From contig JASAND010020963.1 of the NCBI GenBank assembly GCA_030248195.1, forward strand, positions 38,991-102,990: a DNA stretch of 64,000 nt, read 5' to 3'. This document shows positions 33,618-45,514 of the stretch, piece by piece. Source of the stretch: Trissonchulus latispiculum (taxonomy: Eukaryota > Nematoda > Enoplea > Enoplida > Ironidae). The translations under genes were made by a program, and so were the position numbers. Within the stretch, counting starts at the first letter, position 1, and each line of letters starts with the position of its first letter. A model generated the notes under the pieces. That model saw nothing but the letters and a program-made list of their open reading frames with translations. It ran no database searches and was not told where the DNA came from.

Positions 33618-33989
33618 TTATCCAGTCAGATTGTTTGGCCAGAAGATTATGCTAAATTCAGTCAAATTCAGTTCACTTTTATCCACAAGGGCCCTAGAAG
33701 GCCGGCTTGTGTAGGAAAAAGGCAAGGGTAAATGAGGTCCAAAAATAGGTTGTAAGCAGCGCATTTCGTATGTTTTTAAGAGTGTTTCGTCTAGCTGCAA
33801 CCTCAAATCAGGCCCAACCGGGTCAAAGGTGGAAACTTTACGAATCATTTCGTCCAAGCAGGAAACTACATCAGGGTCAGTCAAATTCTGCAAAATACAA
33901 GCTAACAATAGCCAAGAAGGCCCATTTGGTGACAAGGAATTATTAGAAACGGATAACATTGTCAGAAAGGCAATAACCAACAATTTCAA
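33618..33989 (-). other. Possible exon(s) of an unrecognised gene
   Basis: The minus-strand frame stays open for 123 codons. An acceptor-like TTGTATTTTGCAG lies in it near 33887-33899, followed by NLTDPDVVSCLDEMIRKVSTFDPVG, a helix-like charged stretch of plausible protein character. Upstream residues are helical and hydrophobic. I recognise no family. Confidence 0.2.
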
Positions 33990-34065
33990 GTCACCTCGTC
34001 AATTTACAAGCTCAAATGGGGCCCAAAATGCACATTTTGGGCCTGGAAAGCGAAAGAACGGGTAA

Positions 34066-36000
34066 TGGTTGCTGGGTTCGATTCCCGCACCATAATTTTG
34101 TAATAATGAGTTTTAACCCATTTGATTCAGGTGCGCGGATCGTCTCCAGTTCGGAATCATAGTCAGTGAACTAGTCAGACTTGGATCAGTCAGTGGAAGC
34201 GCTTAGACAAGGAACTTTGGTTGGAATCAGTAGTTTGAACAATTATTGGATCCGGAAGTGATCCCAGATTTGGAATTATTAGTCAGACTTTTGTGGAGCC
34301 TAATCACTGTAGGTACTTTGTGGACTTAGAGCATACTAAGGTCGAGATCAAAGACGAATTCCGCCGGCACTTGATATCAACTTGGGCAAACTGCAGAAGT
34401 GAACTTTCATATTCCAAAACGTTTCGTATCTTGTTTCTAAAAATGTGTAACCTTACCCTGTTCAACCTGCTCATCTCCGGGGCTCAGTCCCCATTGTCTC
34501 TGGCTTGAGCTTAGGTAGCAGCCAGGAGTTTATAGTATCTTGATAACGGAAGAGTCCGAAGAAGAACCAATACATGAACTTTGTATTGTGTGTTAAATTT
34601 CATTAATTAGGAATAAGTAAGGCAGAACCAGGAAATTCCCACTTTTTATCTTTCCTCAAAAAAGGTATCTCCGTACAGTAACCCTTTCTAGGTGTTGGGG
34701 CGGACCTTCGGGAAAGCAGTGTCCAACATTCGGGGACTCACCCATAGACCTACCCCAGGTTTAATTCAGCTAATAACTGTTTGTTTGTAGTTTTGCTGAT
34801 TTGTAGTTTGATATTTTGTAAGGACGGATGAAGAGTCGCACAGCACAAGCATATAGGCACACGAGAAAGCATATAGGTATTAGTTAGCCGAGTGTGGAGA
34901 CAGTGTAATGATTAGGCAACCGAGACCAAGTTTGAGAAAGAGAAGAAGAAGAGGTACCACTAAACCTTGTCCCTAAACCAAACATATACTTTGGGTAATA
35001 TTATCCTAAATTAGGATAATATTAACAGTCAACTAAAGACGGTAACTGGCAACTCTGGTACAGTAACTGAACACTGTACTGAACTGTATTTGTATCTGTT
35101 TTCGCACAGCTTGTAACGACGCCTAGTAATAACGCCTGCTGTATTATAATTGTCATTCTGTTTAAAAGTGTGCCCATCATAACCGTATTAATCCTAATGA
35201 ATAGTTGGTGTGTCAGACTTAGAGTCTTAGAAGTTGCATAGAGAGGCTCGATTGTCTCTGAAAGCCAGGCGCGATTGCCATACCAGGAATCCACAGCACA
35301 AGGATTGGATCAGGACTGATTGAGGTAAGTTCTGATCAGGAATTGGAGGATTCAAGATCAATCCGGCCATCAACTCAAAGCAAGTGCTGTCCCCTCTTGC
35401 TGATATGCTGGAATCCAGTGCATCAAACGAACTCACGAAGAAGACCCCTACAAAGGTTGGCTGCAGGGAATATCTGATTTTGGAACACCACCTTTCGGAG
35501 GTCCAGTGCCTAAGTCTACTTCGATAAGTGGACGCGCTATCCTTCCGTGTAATTGAGAGTTTAGAGCTGAAAGCAGATCGTGTCTTGGATCTTGCTCACT
35601 TCATTACATACAACCGACAAACGTCTAGAAAAAACTGTGACAATAGGTTTAAACTGGCGCTCACATTCTCTTTAATTTCATCGGTTCCCTCCTAAACTTT
35701 GGTGCATGTTTGGAGGAAGTTTGGGCAAACGGCGTTTGGTAGCGTAAAAAGAAAGTTTGTCCAACTTTTTACACCAATCTTGAGTACTTGAGTTTGGCCA
35801 AGGTTTGGTTTGGCGAAAGTTTGGTGGTGTAAACTGGCATTTAAACTCACGTTGAGGCTAAGCACTTTCCCAATCACCCGCACACATACTTTAGGATATG
35901 TATCGAAAAACACGATCAAACATAAACGCCAGGATTCAGGCATAGTGTGCAGCATTCCTCTGTGCAACAGAGATTTAATACTTAACTAACGTTCGACAAG
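34066..36000. other. No gene recognised
   Basis: Intergenic sequence. A T-arm-like GGGTTCGATTCCCGC at 34075-34089 lacks the rest of a tRNA. The other ORFs here are short and have no motifs. Confidence 0.5.
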
Positions 36001-36005
36001 CAGTT

Positions 36006-36554
36006 TTAATGAACGATACCTAAGTGAGATCTGTTTGACTGTAGCATTTGTTTATAGTCATTAAAATGAGTCTTCTTGGTCACAATCGCTTTCCACCGTC
36101 GATCCAAAACATCTAATACGTCTTCCGATATAAGAGTAGGTGAATTTGGGGACTTGTCCAAACTTAACACCTTGTTAAGCTTATGACCAGCGTAAACTTC
36201 CAATCCTGGATTATGCATGCAGAAATTGATGACCCAAACGGCATTATAACTGATGGAGTGAACATCAAATTTTTTACGATTTGCTTCAAAAAATCGCCGT
36301 GATGTTAACTTGCTGATAGTGAACAGCTTTTGTTGTGGTACTAAAACGTTGCAAAAATTCCCGAGAGATTGAATGTATTCAACACGTGCATTAAATTGAT
36401 TGTCAGAAATGAGACTCTGTAAATTTTCGTAATGTTCCCACACCATTGGAATTGTCTTTCGATTTATTCCCAAATCCCACCATTCCGCAATGTGATGCCA
36501 GGGCGCATCTTCTGGAAATGTGCAGTGATTCAGCATGCAGTTGTAGAAAAATTC
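36006..36554 (-). CDS. Sulfotransferase-like, C-terminal exon
   Basis: After TTTATAG the frame reads EFFYNCMLNHCTFPEDAPWHH-IAEWW..., matching the cytosolic sulfotransferase segment that carries a Trp-Trp after a substrate-facing loop, then TIPMVWEHYENL (compare FLFYEDM in SULTs). The exon runs to a stop at 36006 and includes VLDRRWKAIVTKKTHFNDY. The RKGxxGDWKNxF motif that ends the PAPS site in most SULTs is not visible, so this member is divergent or degenerate. Phase 0 matches the previous exon. Confidence 0.75.
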   Translation of the reverse strand, partial: EFFYNCMLNHCTFPEDAPWHHIAEWWDLGINRKTIPMVWEHYENLQSLISDNQFNARVEYIQSLGNFCNVLVPQQKLFTISKLTSRRFFEANRKKFDVHSISYNAVWVINFCMHNPGLEVYAGHKLNKVLSLDKSPNSPTLISEDVLDVLDRRWKAIVTKKTHFNDYKQMLQSNRSHLGIVH

Positions 36555-37309
36555 CTATAAACACTGCACAGCTGTAGAAGTGAGTTCACTTAAAATTCTT
36601 GAGCTAGACTTTAAATACGGCGCCTTGCTAACAATGTTACGTTCTTGCAAATCTCAACTAGACAACACGCGAATGTTCCCCGTTTGGGGAGGTCACCTAA
36701 ACAGGATAAGATTGGCTGAATCTGATAAGCTGTTGGCGACCACCCACCCAAAACGGGAATCACTTTTAAAGACCCCCACCGCAAACGGGGACCACATTTA
36801 GAACCCCCCAAAGGGGATCCTTTTAGAAATAAGCCATATCCGCTGCAATCCTCTGATCGACCCCCACCTAGCCCTACGGGGGGAGTAAGTCTGGCGAACC
36901 CCCTCTCCAAACACCCAAACGGGGGAAGAATCGTGTATTCTGGTTTAAACACTGTCAAGATATCCTTTAGTGGGCTACTCTTCTTCTTATATAGAGCTCA
37001 ATTATACACTCTTGCTGATACCCTTGCCTTACCCCAATACTCCCAAAACCCATGGCAGTCCCAGTCTAAGTAGCACTAAAACGAAACTGTTTTCGTCCCA
37101 TTGCGTCCACTCGCCTCCCGAGACTTGGGACGCGGCATCATCCCAACCGGACCTACCTACTTGTCTGATATGTAGTTACATCTATCGTACCTAGTTTTGG
37201 TGTGAATTATAAACATAGTATTTTCCACTTCCACACAGCAGTTGCGACTTCCAATGTGGACAATTATATACTTTGAGCGTCAATAAGAATAAATGACGTA
37301 ATTATTTAC
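36555..37309. other. Sulfotransferase intron with a duplicated segment
   Basis: A stretch at about 36665-36735 (ACGCGAATGTTCCCCGTTTG, CAGGATAAGA-TGGCTGA) recurs, diverged, at 37827-37920, both in introns of this gene. CCCCGTTTG/AAACGGGG blocks recur at 36680, 36750, 36783 and 36917. Confidence 0.6.
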
Positions 37310-37497
37310 TCTGAATGAAGGCGGATGCTGTTGAACCTGGTAAAACTGGACGGCGAAATTATACCAAGATTGGACGACAAACCTAGGGTCTCGGATTACA
37401 TAAATAGCTCGATTGGGTAGTGGGATTTGCCCAGGTAGTCCGTGAGAGAAAAACAGTCGAAAGGCTCCTGTTTGTCTATCATTCAAGTTTCCACTGC
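37310..37497 (-). CDS. Sulfotransferase-like, 3'-phosphate binding exon
   Basis: The acceptor is TTTATAG and the donor AGA|GTAAAT. It encodes FFSHGLPGQIPLPNRAIYVI followed by RDPRFVVQSWYNF. In SULTs the His of KxHLP is the catalytic base and the R...S pair of the RNPKDVxVSYYxF motif binds the 3'-phosphate of PAPS; both are present. The first two bases (GC) complete the codon begun by G in the upstream exon. Confidence 0.85.
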
Positions 37498-38822
37498 CTA
37501 TAAATAATGTCTTCTATATGAGCCTTGTCAGTAGTGTAGGATTGGCATTTCGAGCCCACTATTTGGATTGACAGATCCCCGCCCGCCATTTCCCTTGCGA
37601 TGTCGCACCATCACCATCACACATGTTCCTTTATTGTGGCCTACAACCCAGATGCCACCGGTACTTATAGTACCCTGGTATCTCCAGTACTCTGAGGTAA
37701 CCTGGGCACCCACGGCACTCCAGCATCCCTTATATCAATAGTCCATGATGTTCTCCTATATATTAAAAGACTATGTAGTAAACTGCTGGAGGGTTTCTCT
37801 TTATTGCATTGCTCCGCCCACAATACGCGAACATTTCCCCGTTTGTGGGAGATCGACAGACATACATACTTCTCCCCATTTGGACGGTATCGCCCAAGCA
37901 GGATAAGAGTGGCTGATTGGCAGATCATTCCATCTCCAGTCATCTTCTGCTGTTCAAAGCCAACGAATGAACTAAAATGTTTGACGAGTTCCAAATGTCC
38001 AGGGAGCAGTGACTGGGTACCGGGAGTATCGGGCATAATACCGACTATGCCTCTGCTGGGTAGTAATGCTGGGATTGGGAGTGCCAGGGGCAGAGTACTG
38101 GTTACTAGGTGCAGGAAGTACTGTGTGTAGAGGCCACGAAAAGGGGTGATGGTGTGACTGTGACGTCACAGGAGGTGAAATAAATTGGTAGGGGAGAGAT
38201 GGGATCTGTCAACCCAAACAATTGGATACAAATGCCCTTTTAAACGTTTAAAACCGACAAACAATGTACAATCAAAAAAACAAACAACAAACCAATCAAC
38301 CAACTACTACTAAGCACTCAAGCAAGTGTAAAAATAAAAGTTCGTCTATCCATTGCTAATAAACGAAGCCTTGACTAATTATGCAGGTTCTAACTCGGTA
38401 GTGTATGCCTACATAAATCTCCACTCATGTCTAGCAATAAGAAATATAAGAAACTAACTAGAATTTAGAACACGACAACTTTACTTTCACAAAATTAAAT
38501 GATACATCCTTTTCAAAAACTCGACTCACAAAACCGTTTACACCACAAAAATACAGATCTCAGCTGCCAATTGACTGGGACAATCCCCCCAAAACCACCA
38601 ATCTCGACCAAGATTCTACTGAACACTGCCTAACTCTTCCTTCTTCAAGTGACTCCATTTTTTAAACTAGTGAAGCAGCTAACTTTTAACTAGCTTGAGC
38701 ATTTGCCAGAAACTACATACAAAAATCAGAAAATCTCAAAGGAATATTTCACACAAGCAAGTAAGCTTACAACAATCATTCAATCAAGTAGTCAAACTAT
38801 AAAAAAGCAACAACTTTATTAC
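37498..38822. other. Sulfotransferase intron, no gene recognised
   Basis: Overlapping ORFs on both strands at 37665-38169 have no recognisable motif and look like chance openings in a GC-richer patch with repeated TACTGG/CCAGTA words. Confidence 0.5.
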
Positions 38823-38990
38823 CGAATCGTGAGATAGGCAATAAATGTCTTGCCTGGAACATGATGTCTCCGAATTTAATATGTCCCCCAGTTCTGATCT
38901 GATGAAGCATGTTAAGCATCAACTGTGTTCCTGATCTGCCGAAAGTCAAAACAAAAGTGTCATTCTCTTGCATATCAAGTCGCTTCTCAC
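38823..38990 (-). CDS. Sulfotransferase-like, PAPS 5'-phosphosulfate loop exon
   Basis: The acceptor is TTTATTGTAG and the donor G|GTAATA. The 56-codon exon reads EKRLDMQENDTFVLTFGRSG followed by TQLMLNMLHQI. It holds the 5'-PSB loop, normally TYPKSGTTW, with Arg in place of the usual Lys. It opens with two bases of a codon and ends on one base, compatible with the exon at 37497. The N-terminal exon upstream was not identified. Confidence 0.8.
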
Positions 38991-39276
38991 CTACAATAAA
39001 TTAGAAAGGGGCCATAACTTGACTTGGTAATGTGGATTACTCCTGCTGGTCATCTTATAAGTGTTATGTTAAGTTAAGTGTAAGTCATCTTTTCACTCCG
39101 TCAATATTTAATATCCGATTCATTATTGGCAGGCATTTATTCAGCATTTTTCCAAAGGTTAGAAAAATAAATGATAAATAATATAATTTTCTATATGGCG
39201 CAAAATCCGATGATCTATACTTTCAAACCTACTTTTCAAAAAGCATTTGCCTGAAAAGAGGTTCCTGCCGGCTATG

Positions 39277-39672
39277 TCAGCCAACTACGCAAGTAAATGG
39301 AATAGTCTTCTGATTCCGATACTGCTTAATGACATCCAAATTGCTCAACAGCGGAATATTGCAACCTTTAAGGTGAAATTGCTTTCCTAACCTGAATAAA
39401 AGACAGCGTAAGTGGTCAAGCATGTCCACATTGTCCAATGTCGTGAATGAAGTTTTTGCATTTCCCATGAAGGCCTCCATTGTTGACCCACAAAAAATGA
39501 TACCTGAAACCAGGTATTGTTTCGTACTAAACTGTTGAGACCAAGCGCTTTTTATGTGCAAACTTCCCCGAAAGATTTGTACCAGTGCATAGAAATTAGA
39601 AAATGACTTCTCTGCCACCTTAAAAATAGATTTGCGCGTGAAAAATAGTATCCGACATAATAAATGGAACAC
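39277..39672 (-). other. Unrecognised minus-strand ORF upstream of the sulfotransferase
   Basis: 131 codons (MFHLLCRILFFTRKS...SGIIFCGSTMEAFMG...). No family recognised. It lies where the sulfotransferase 5' exon would be, and contains a donor in the right phase (AAAG|GTTGCA), but nothing in it resembles a SULT N-terminus. Confidence 0.25.
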
Positions 39673-40445
39673 TTGATAGCTGCTGTTTCATCCAACCCAA
39701 CTCAGTTGTAAAATAACTTAACAGACTTGTTTCCAAGAAATTGAAAGTAGCTATATGAGATACAGCTCCCGCTCCAGCAATAAAATCTCAGCTTATATAT
39801 GAGGACGATCACAGCAGCACCATTTTCGGATTTAAAATTCAATCGGCAAAACGTTAATCATAAAACTGTGTATAAAACAAACCACATACGCCAACAAATA
39901 TTGCATAGAATAAGTGCATGCAGTCAAAGGTATGCTCCAAACACATGTTGAAAAGTCCCACATTAAAATTGAACATTTCGTAAAGTGCATATATACTGTG
40001 TCTGCAGTGTTGTTCAAACTAGAATCCCTATGAAAGTAGTGGTTTATAACTTCCATATTCTAGTTTCGAAACATTAACGCTGTGTATCCTCGCATGGAGT
40101 TTACGAACTGAGTCCTTCAATTTTTTGAATCAAAGTTCAAGTTAATACGTAAATGCATCTAGCTATGCAAACGTCACTGTCTCAAGCAGAATCTACAAAC
40201 GAAAAGGGTAGCATTCCGCCATTGAGATTTCATGAACCAGCTTTACATTTAAGTGGATACAAGTTAAATCTTGTTTTTAAAACAGGGAGTCCCTTCATGT
40301 TTATGCTACACATATTCCACTATACTAATCAGTTTACTGAAGATAGTTTTATTAATTTACTAATCAAATCAAGTTAAACTGTTGAAACTAGATTAACAAT
40401 TAAAACATAAAATAAAGTAAACCAAATTATATTAAGTTAGATTAA
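39673..40445. other. No gene recognised
   Basis: AT-rich. Two short ORFs of 74 codons (39832 minus, 40153 plus) have no motif. Confidence 0.5.
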
Positions 40446-40447
40446 CC

Positions 40448-40960
40448 CTGGACTGCACCAAATGTTTAAGAACTGCTGCGGAATAGCAGAAGACTGTCCT
40501 ATTTTTGAATGGGAATCCAATAGTTACCGTATTCTCGCGCTTAAGATAACATGTTCTCTTAAGTGAAATACGGGCAAAATCGGAAAATTTTCTGATTTCA
40601 CTTAAGAGAACACGCTCACTTAAGAGAACATGTTCCCAAGTGAACGTACAGTATCGCTAAAAAGCAATCATCGGCTTTACTTTTTTTATTTTGTATAATT
40701 ACTATGGTCATTTTTATGGTATAAATGACTCCTTTTTCTTGGAAAGAACTCAAGATTCACCATTAATGTGAGTCAAATCTTAAGAATTTTAATGCTCAAC
40801 AGCAGTTTCTCTATTTGTGGTTCTGTATTTTTCCGATTTCACTTAAGAGAACACGTTCACTTAAGAGAACATGTTCGCTTAAGTGGGTGTTCCCTTAAGC
40901 GCGAGAATACGGTAATCTTCTGTTATTCTTCTGCTATTAAAGTTTATTGGTGCAGTCCAG
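40448..40960. mobile_element. Outer MITE of a nested pair
   Basis: The ends are CTGGACTGCACCAA at 40448 and TTGGTGCAGTCCAG at 40960, exact complements, extended by diverged AGCAGAAGA/TCTTCTG arms. It is interrupted by the element at 40534-40915. Confidence 0.85.
40534..40915. mobile_element. Inner MITE of a nested pair
   Basis: The ends are TTACCGTATTCTCGCG at 40534 and its exact complement ending at 40915. The interior repeats CACTTAAGAGAACA four times in the order ACG/ATG, ACG/ATG, so the arms are mostly palindromic. Confidence 0.88.
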
Positions 40961-41451
40961 TCCACGTCGACGGTTGGTTAAATAAACGACGAGGAAATTG
41001 TCCATGTGTAGAATGTTGGAGCGGTAGGCCCGACCCGGTCCAGGGTCTGGTCAGCCGCGAAGACCCGGCCCGAGCCGGGCCTACCGGGCCTGCCGGGTCT
41101 TTGGGTCCCGGCCAGGCCCGATCGGGCCCGGTGAGACCCTGTCTAATTTTTGCTATACATATTTATAATTTCTTCTAAAATTTCTTCACTAGAAAGTCCA
41201 ATTTCAGCTTCCGCGAGCTGACTAAGTTGTAATAAAAAGCACTAGCTATTGTTTAGTACTGTTTCTGGGTCTCTTGCGCAATTCCCCCAGCCCTAACTTT
41301 TGATTTTTTTGACTAATAACTTTGAAATTTTGCATGGGTGCATACTAGAGGCTTGTGAATTCAAAAATTCAAAAATTTTAAAATTTTAAAAAATTTAAAA
41401 AAATTTTTAATTTTATTTTGGTAAGGGGAACCGAAAAATTTTTTGCAAAAC

Positions 41452-42000
41452 TTTTGCTGAAAGCGTGCATACGGGGTTTCAGGGGTGCTGAGCACGAATC
41501 CGAAATCCGTTTTTCGATAAAGCTTTTCGTTAGCTTAAAATAAGCTAAATTTATAAGCTTAAGATGTAAGCTTATCCTGAGCTAACGAAAAGCTTTATCC
41601 AAAAACGGATTTCGTATCCGTGATCAGCACCCCAGAAAACCCCCGTATGCACTTTTTCAGCAAAATGTTTTTCAAAATTTTTCGTTTTAGTTGTGATTCA
41701 AAATTCAAAATTTTAAATTTTAAAAATTTAAAAATTTTTTTTTATAGAAAAATTTTGCAAACTTTTGCTGAAAGCGTGCATACGGGGTTTCAGGGGTGGT
41801 GTGCACGAATCCGAAATCCGTTTTTCGATAAAGCTTTTCGTTAGCTTAAAATAAGCTAAATTTATAAGCTTAAGATGTAAGCTTATCCTGAGCTAACGAA
41901 AAGCTTTATCGAAAAACGGATTTCGGATCCGTGCTCAGCACCCCAGAAAACCCCCGTATGCACTTTTTCAGCAAAATGTTTTTCAAAAATTTTTTCGGTT
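41452..42000. repeat. Two tandem copies of a 250-bp hairpin
   Basis: The hairpin at 41452-41680 (TTGCTGAAAGCGTGCATACG... and its complement around TAAGCTAAATTTATAAGCTTA) is repeated at 41765-41995 with few changes. Confidence 0.88.
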
Positions 42001-42015
42001 CCCCTTGGTCCCCCC

Positions 42016-44080
42016 CAGAGTTGGAAGTGGGTAGCGGGTACCCACGGGTACCCGCGGGTAATACAAAATTTGCTACCCGCAGGCTACCCGCGCGGGTAGT
42101 TGCGGGTATCTCTTGTTGATATATTCACTAAAATTCATACACATTTCCATAAAGTGTTCGGAAAAAACAGAATACATGTTGGTGATTTCAAAAAAATTTT
42201 GGCTGGGTGCCCTTCTCCACGACTACTATTTTCAGCGCATATGGGCCCTTGATTAAACTTGTTCTATTTGGTTATATCCAGAAACGTAATTATAAGCTAT
42301 GTTGTGTTGCCATGTTGTGATCCTACAGCATGTATACATATGCTGTACATTGATCGAGATCTCTACTTGCATTTCTTGCTTTCAGTAAGCAAATAAACTT
42401 AATTTTTCAGCACACAGTTTGCTTTACATTTAAATATAAAATAATACATTTAAAATTACATTAAAATTTCTTAAATTTTATTGTAAGAATGTGTTCCTTT
42501 AGTGGCGTTCAGTGGATGGTATAGAAGTTATATCTGCAAGCTTTTAAAAAAATTTTCGAAACTGGAAATGCTTGCTCAAAAATTTTTCAAACAAATGTTA
42601 TTCTAGAAAAGTCCTGATGACTATATGGCTATCCGTGGGTTGTAACAGAAACAAAACGTTTAGTCGGACAACCTATAATTTTTCAAAATCACACGAATAG
42701 TGTGAAAGGCTTCAGGCTTAACTGTATACGGAAGGGCATAACTTTTTAGAAAATCCAAGATAGCATATTTTAACTGACATTGAGAACAAACTAAATATTA
42801 ATGGCTATTGCTTGTCGGAAAATTATCACTATTCAAATTATAAAATTCAAAAATCAAAATCATTACCATTCCATAGTGCTGGGTGTTTGCCGGTTCGACC
42901 AACGGCCGGCCAACACTAAAGCAACGAGTTGGCCGTCGGCCGTTATCCGAAAATTTGCTCAACAATTGGCTCCAGCTCTATTCGTTTAAAATAAAGAAGA
43001 ACAGCAAAATTTTAGCAATGTTTCGGGATTTGCAGAAAAAATTAGCATCTGGCCTTGAATACTGCATGTTGGCCGCCCGTTGGCCAGTCATTGGCCGTTG
43101 GCCGTTGGCTGTTGGCCGGCAATTGTCCGTTGGCCGGCCAACGGTCAACGCCCAACGAACGGGCAATTGGCCATTGGCCGACCAACGACCAAAGTCCGGA
43201 CAAGCCAATTGGCTTGGCCGACGAAAAATCCGGCCAACATCGGGCTAAATGCGTTTTCGAAGCAGTGAACATAATTTTCAGCAAATTACAGACTGATCAT
43301 TTTTCAAAACCTTGAGATTTAAATAGACTAGTCCTTACTACTTTAGCCTTGTAACATGGGTCTTTTTCGAGACTACATAAGCGCAACATTAATTTCTTGT
43401 CGAGATGCACCGAGCCGGGTCCGAGACCGTGGCCTGAAAACTGTGGGTCTAAATAAGAGAATTTTTTAAAAAATTAAGATTTTGCTATAATTTCAAGTAT
43501 ATATCGACACAATTACTAGTTTTTCATTCAAATCAATGACTAATATAATAACATAACTAATAACCAATATAGTCATAACTAATAACCAATTAGTATTAAT
43601 TAGTACCAATTAAAACTTAATTTAGACTTTTAAAATTCCAAACTTTTAGCCAAAAATTGCCAAAAGTACAAAATTTTGGTCCCGGTCGGACCACCGAGAC
43701 TGACATTGGAAGCCAAGTCCAGGTGCATCTCTAATTAAACGTATCAGTTAGCTTAAATTTTTAAACTTTTCGAAAACGTTTTGGTACTTTTTCGGCAACC
43801 CTCGGCAAGTTGGATTAATTTCCATATTTCAGCAACCCATCTCAATACACTATTAGGTAAAATAGTTTGGAAGCTTTAAATCAAAGTTTATTTTCAATTA
43901 TTGACATTTTTTAATAAATTTAACAACATAGTAATCGTATACAGCTCGAAAAATTTTGCGGGTATCTTGCGGGTATCAGTTGGCTGCGGGCCGCGGGCCG
44001 CGGGGCGGGGCGGGGCGGGTACCAGCGTGCGGGTAGCGGGGCGGGGCGGGCCGCCAAAATGGTACCCGCTTCCAACTCTG
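42016..44080. mobile_element. Non-autonomous hAT element, copy A (2065 bp)
   Basis: Ends CAGAGTTGGAAGTGGGTA / TACCCGCTTCCAACTCTG-type, flanked by the perfect 8-bp duplication GTCCCCCC (42008-42015 and 44081-44088). Subterminal GGGTACCCGCGGGTA-like repeats. No transposase. A GGCC-rich block at 42880-43240 is absent from copy B at the equivalent place. Confidence 0.93.
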
Positions 44081-44413
44081 GTCCCCCCTTACCAAAATAA
44101 AATTTAAAATTTTTAAAATTTTTTTAAATTTTAAAATTTTTGAATTTTTGAATTCATCAGCCTTTAGTATGCACCCATACAAAATTTCAAAGTTATTGGT
44201 CAAAAAATCAAAAGTTAGGGCGGGGGGAAATCGTGCAAGAGATCCCTGTTTCTTGTATGCCGGACCTTCACCAGGCCGACCGGGCCTACACCGGGCCGCC
44301 GGGCCCGCCGGGCCTACCGCGCCTTGAATCGGGCCTCCGGGCCCGGACCTGGGTCCCGTCGGGGAAATTTCTCTATTTCACCTAGCCTTTCTCAGAAATT
44401 TAGACTGAAATGT

Positions 44414-44427
44414 GTATATATATATAT

Positions 44428-44482
<55 letters not shown>
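44414..44482. repeat. (TA)n microsatellite
   Basis: Nearly pure TA for about 68 bp with one GG interruption. Confidence 0.97.
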
Positions 44483-44485
<3 letters not shown>

Positions 44486-44689
44486 GACATATTGCACTCA
44501 AAATATGGGTATCGATAAGAAGCTGACGAAATGAACATAAATCTAGAACCAAGCACAGAAAAAGCACACAGCTCACGGAATCCCCAGACTCCAGGGGCCA
44601 ATGTCATACAGCTATATATGCATGTAACTTGGTTAAATCGCTATCTCGGTTATTAAAACTAACCCGACGGTATATTTTTAAAATTACCT

Positions 44690-44885
44690 TCACTTGAAAA
44701 TCTGGGTGAGGGCTAGGGTTAAAATCTAGCCTAATATTCCGGTTAACCCAAAAAATAATAACCGGGTTAACTGGACAAAGCCTTATAATACAGGGTTTCC
44801 CTCAGGGTTTACATAACCCAAAAATTTTAGAGTTAACCCCAAAATATGCCTAGGCCGGGTTAGATTTAACTCCCTGTTTATTACA
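44690..44885. repeat. Degenerate GGTTAAC/AACCC repeat
   Basis: About a dozen GGGTTA, GGTTAACC or TAACCC words in 200 bp, in both orientations. Similar to 22300-22500. Confidence 0.55.
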
Positions 44886-45295
44886 CTGACCCCAGAGGCC
44901 TCTTGTAAACAAACACTGCTTTATAAGAACTGCGGACTACATATTCTGTGTTCGGTAAAAGATATCTCTATAAACATTAGTTTGTGTTCGCATTTGGACT
45001 GGAATTGCTTTGGTGCCAATTTTAACTTGTCAGACCTATGTTGTCTGTTTGTGAAAATTACCTAAGGTTCAAATAAATCTATCGTTTTCTTTTTATTGTT
45101 ATTGTTCTTGTTCTTGTGCTTGTGCAAGTTTTCAATAATGAGAACCGGCAGTGCTTTAGCTTATGTTTGTACCTGTGCTTGTGCTAGTGTGAACCGGAAC
45201 TTATTCTTTTTCTTGATAGGGCACATCCATATCAAGGGAGACTATAATTTCAGATATATGGACTACCGAACTAGAATCTGCAAGCATAGATTAAC

Positions 45296-45512
45296 GTAGG
45301 GCCTGGTCCTGGGGAGGCTTGTCCCCTGAAAATTTTGAGGGGGGCTTGTAGCTTGAACTGAATTTTTCAGGGGGGCTTGTACCTCAAAAATAAATTCGTA
45401 AAATTTTTTCGTTACCCCTTGTCCCCGACGGCGGTAGGGCTTGTACCTTGTCCGGGTTGGGGGGGGCTTGGACCCCCCCAGATCCCTCCCCCGCGTTAAC
45501 CTATGTCTGCAA
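45296..45512 (+). repeat. Second copy of the 29605 repeat
   Basis: Shares GACGGCGGTAGGGCTTGTACC-type sequence and GGGGGGCTTG blocks with 29605-30030 but is shorter and less decayed. Confidence 0.8.
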
Positions 45513-45514
45513 GA

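Larger units (their letters stand above)
41020..44370. repeat. Composite inverted structure around hAT copy A
   Basis: 41245-41430 and 44089-44255 are inverted copies (TAACTTTTGATTTTTT, GCATGGGTGCATACTA, and the A/T-rich run before CCAAAATAAAAT). GC-rich CCGGGCC arrays lie outside both (41020-41130 and 44265-44360). The hAT element split one side. Confidence 0.75.

Noticed and set aside
34063..34096. tRNA gene around GGGTTCGATTCCC
   Set aside because: Only a T-arm-like motif is present; no acceptor, D or anticodon arm could be matched.
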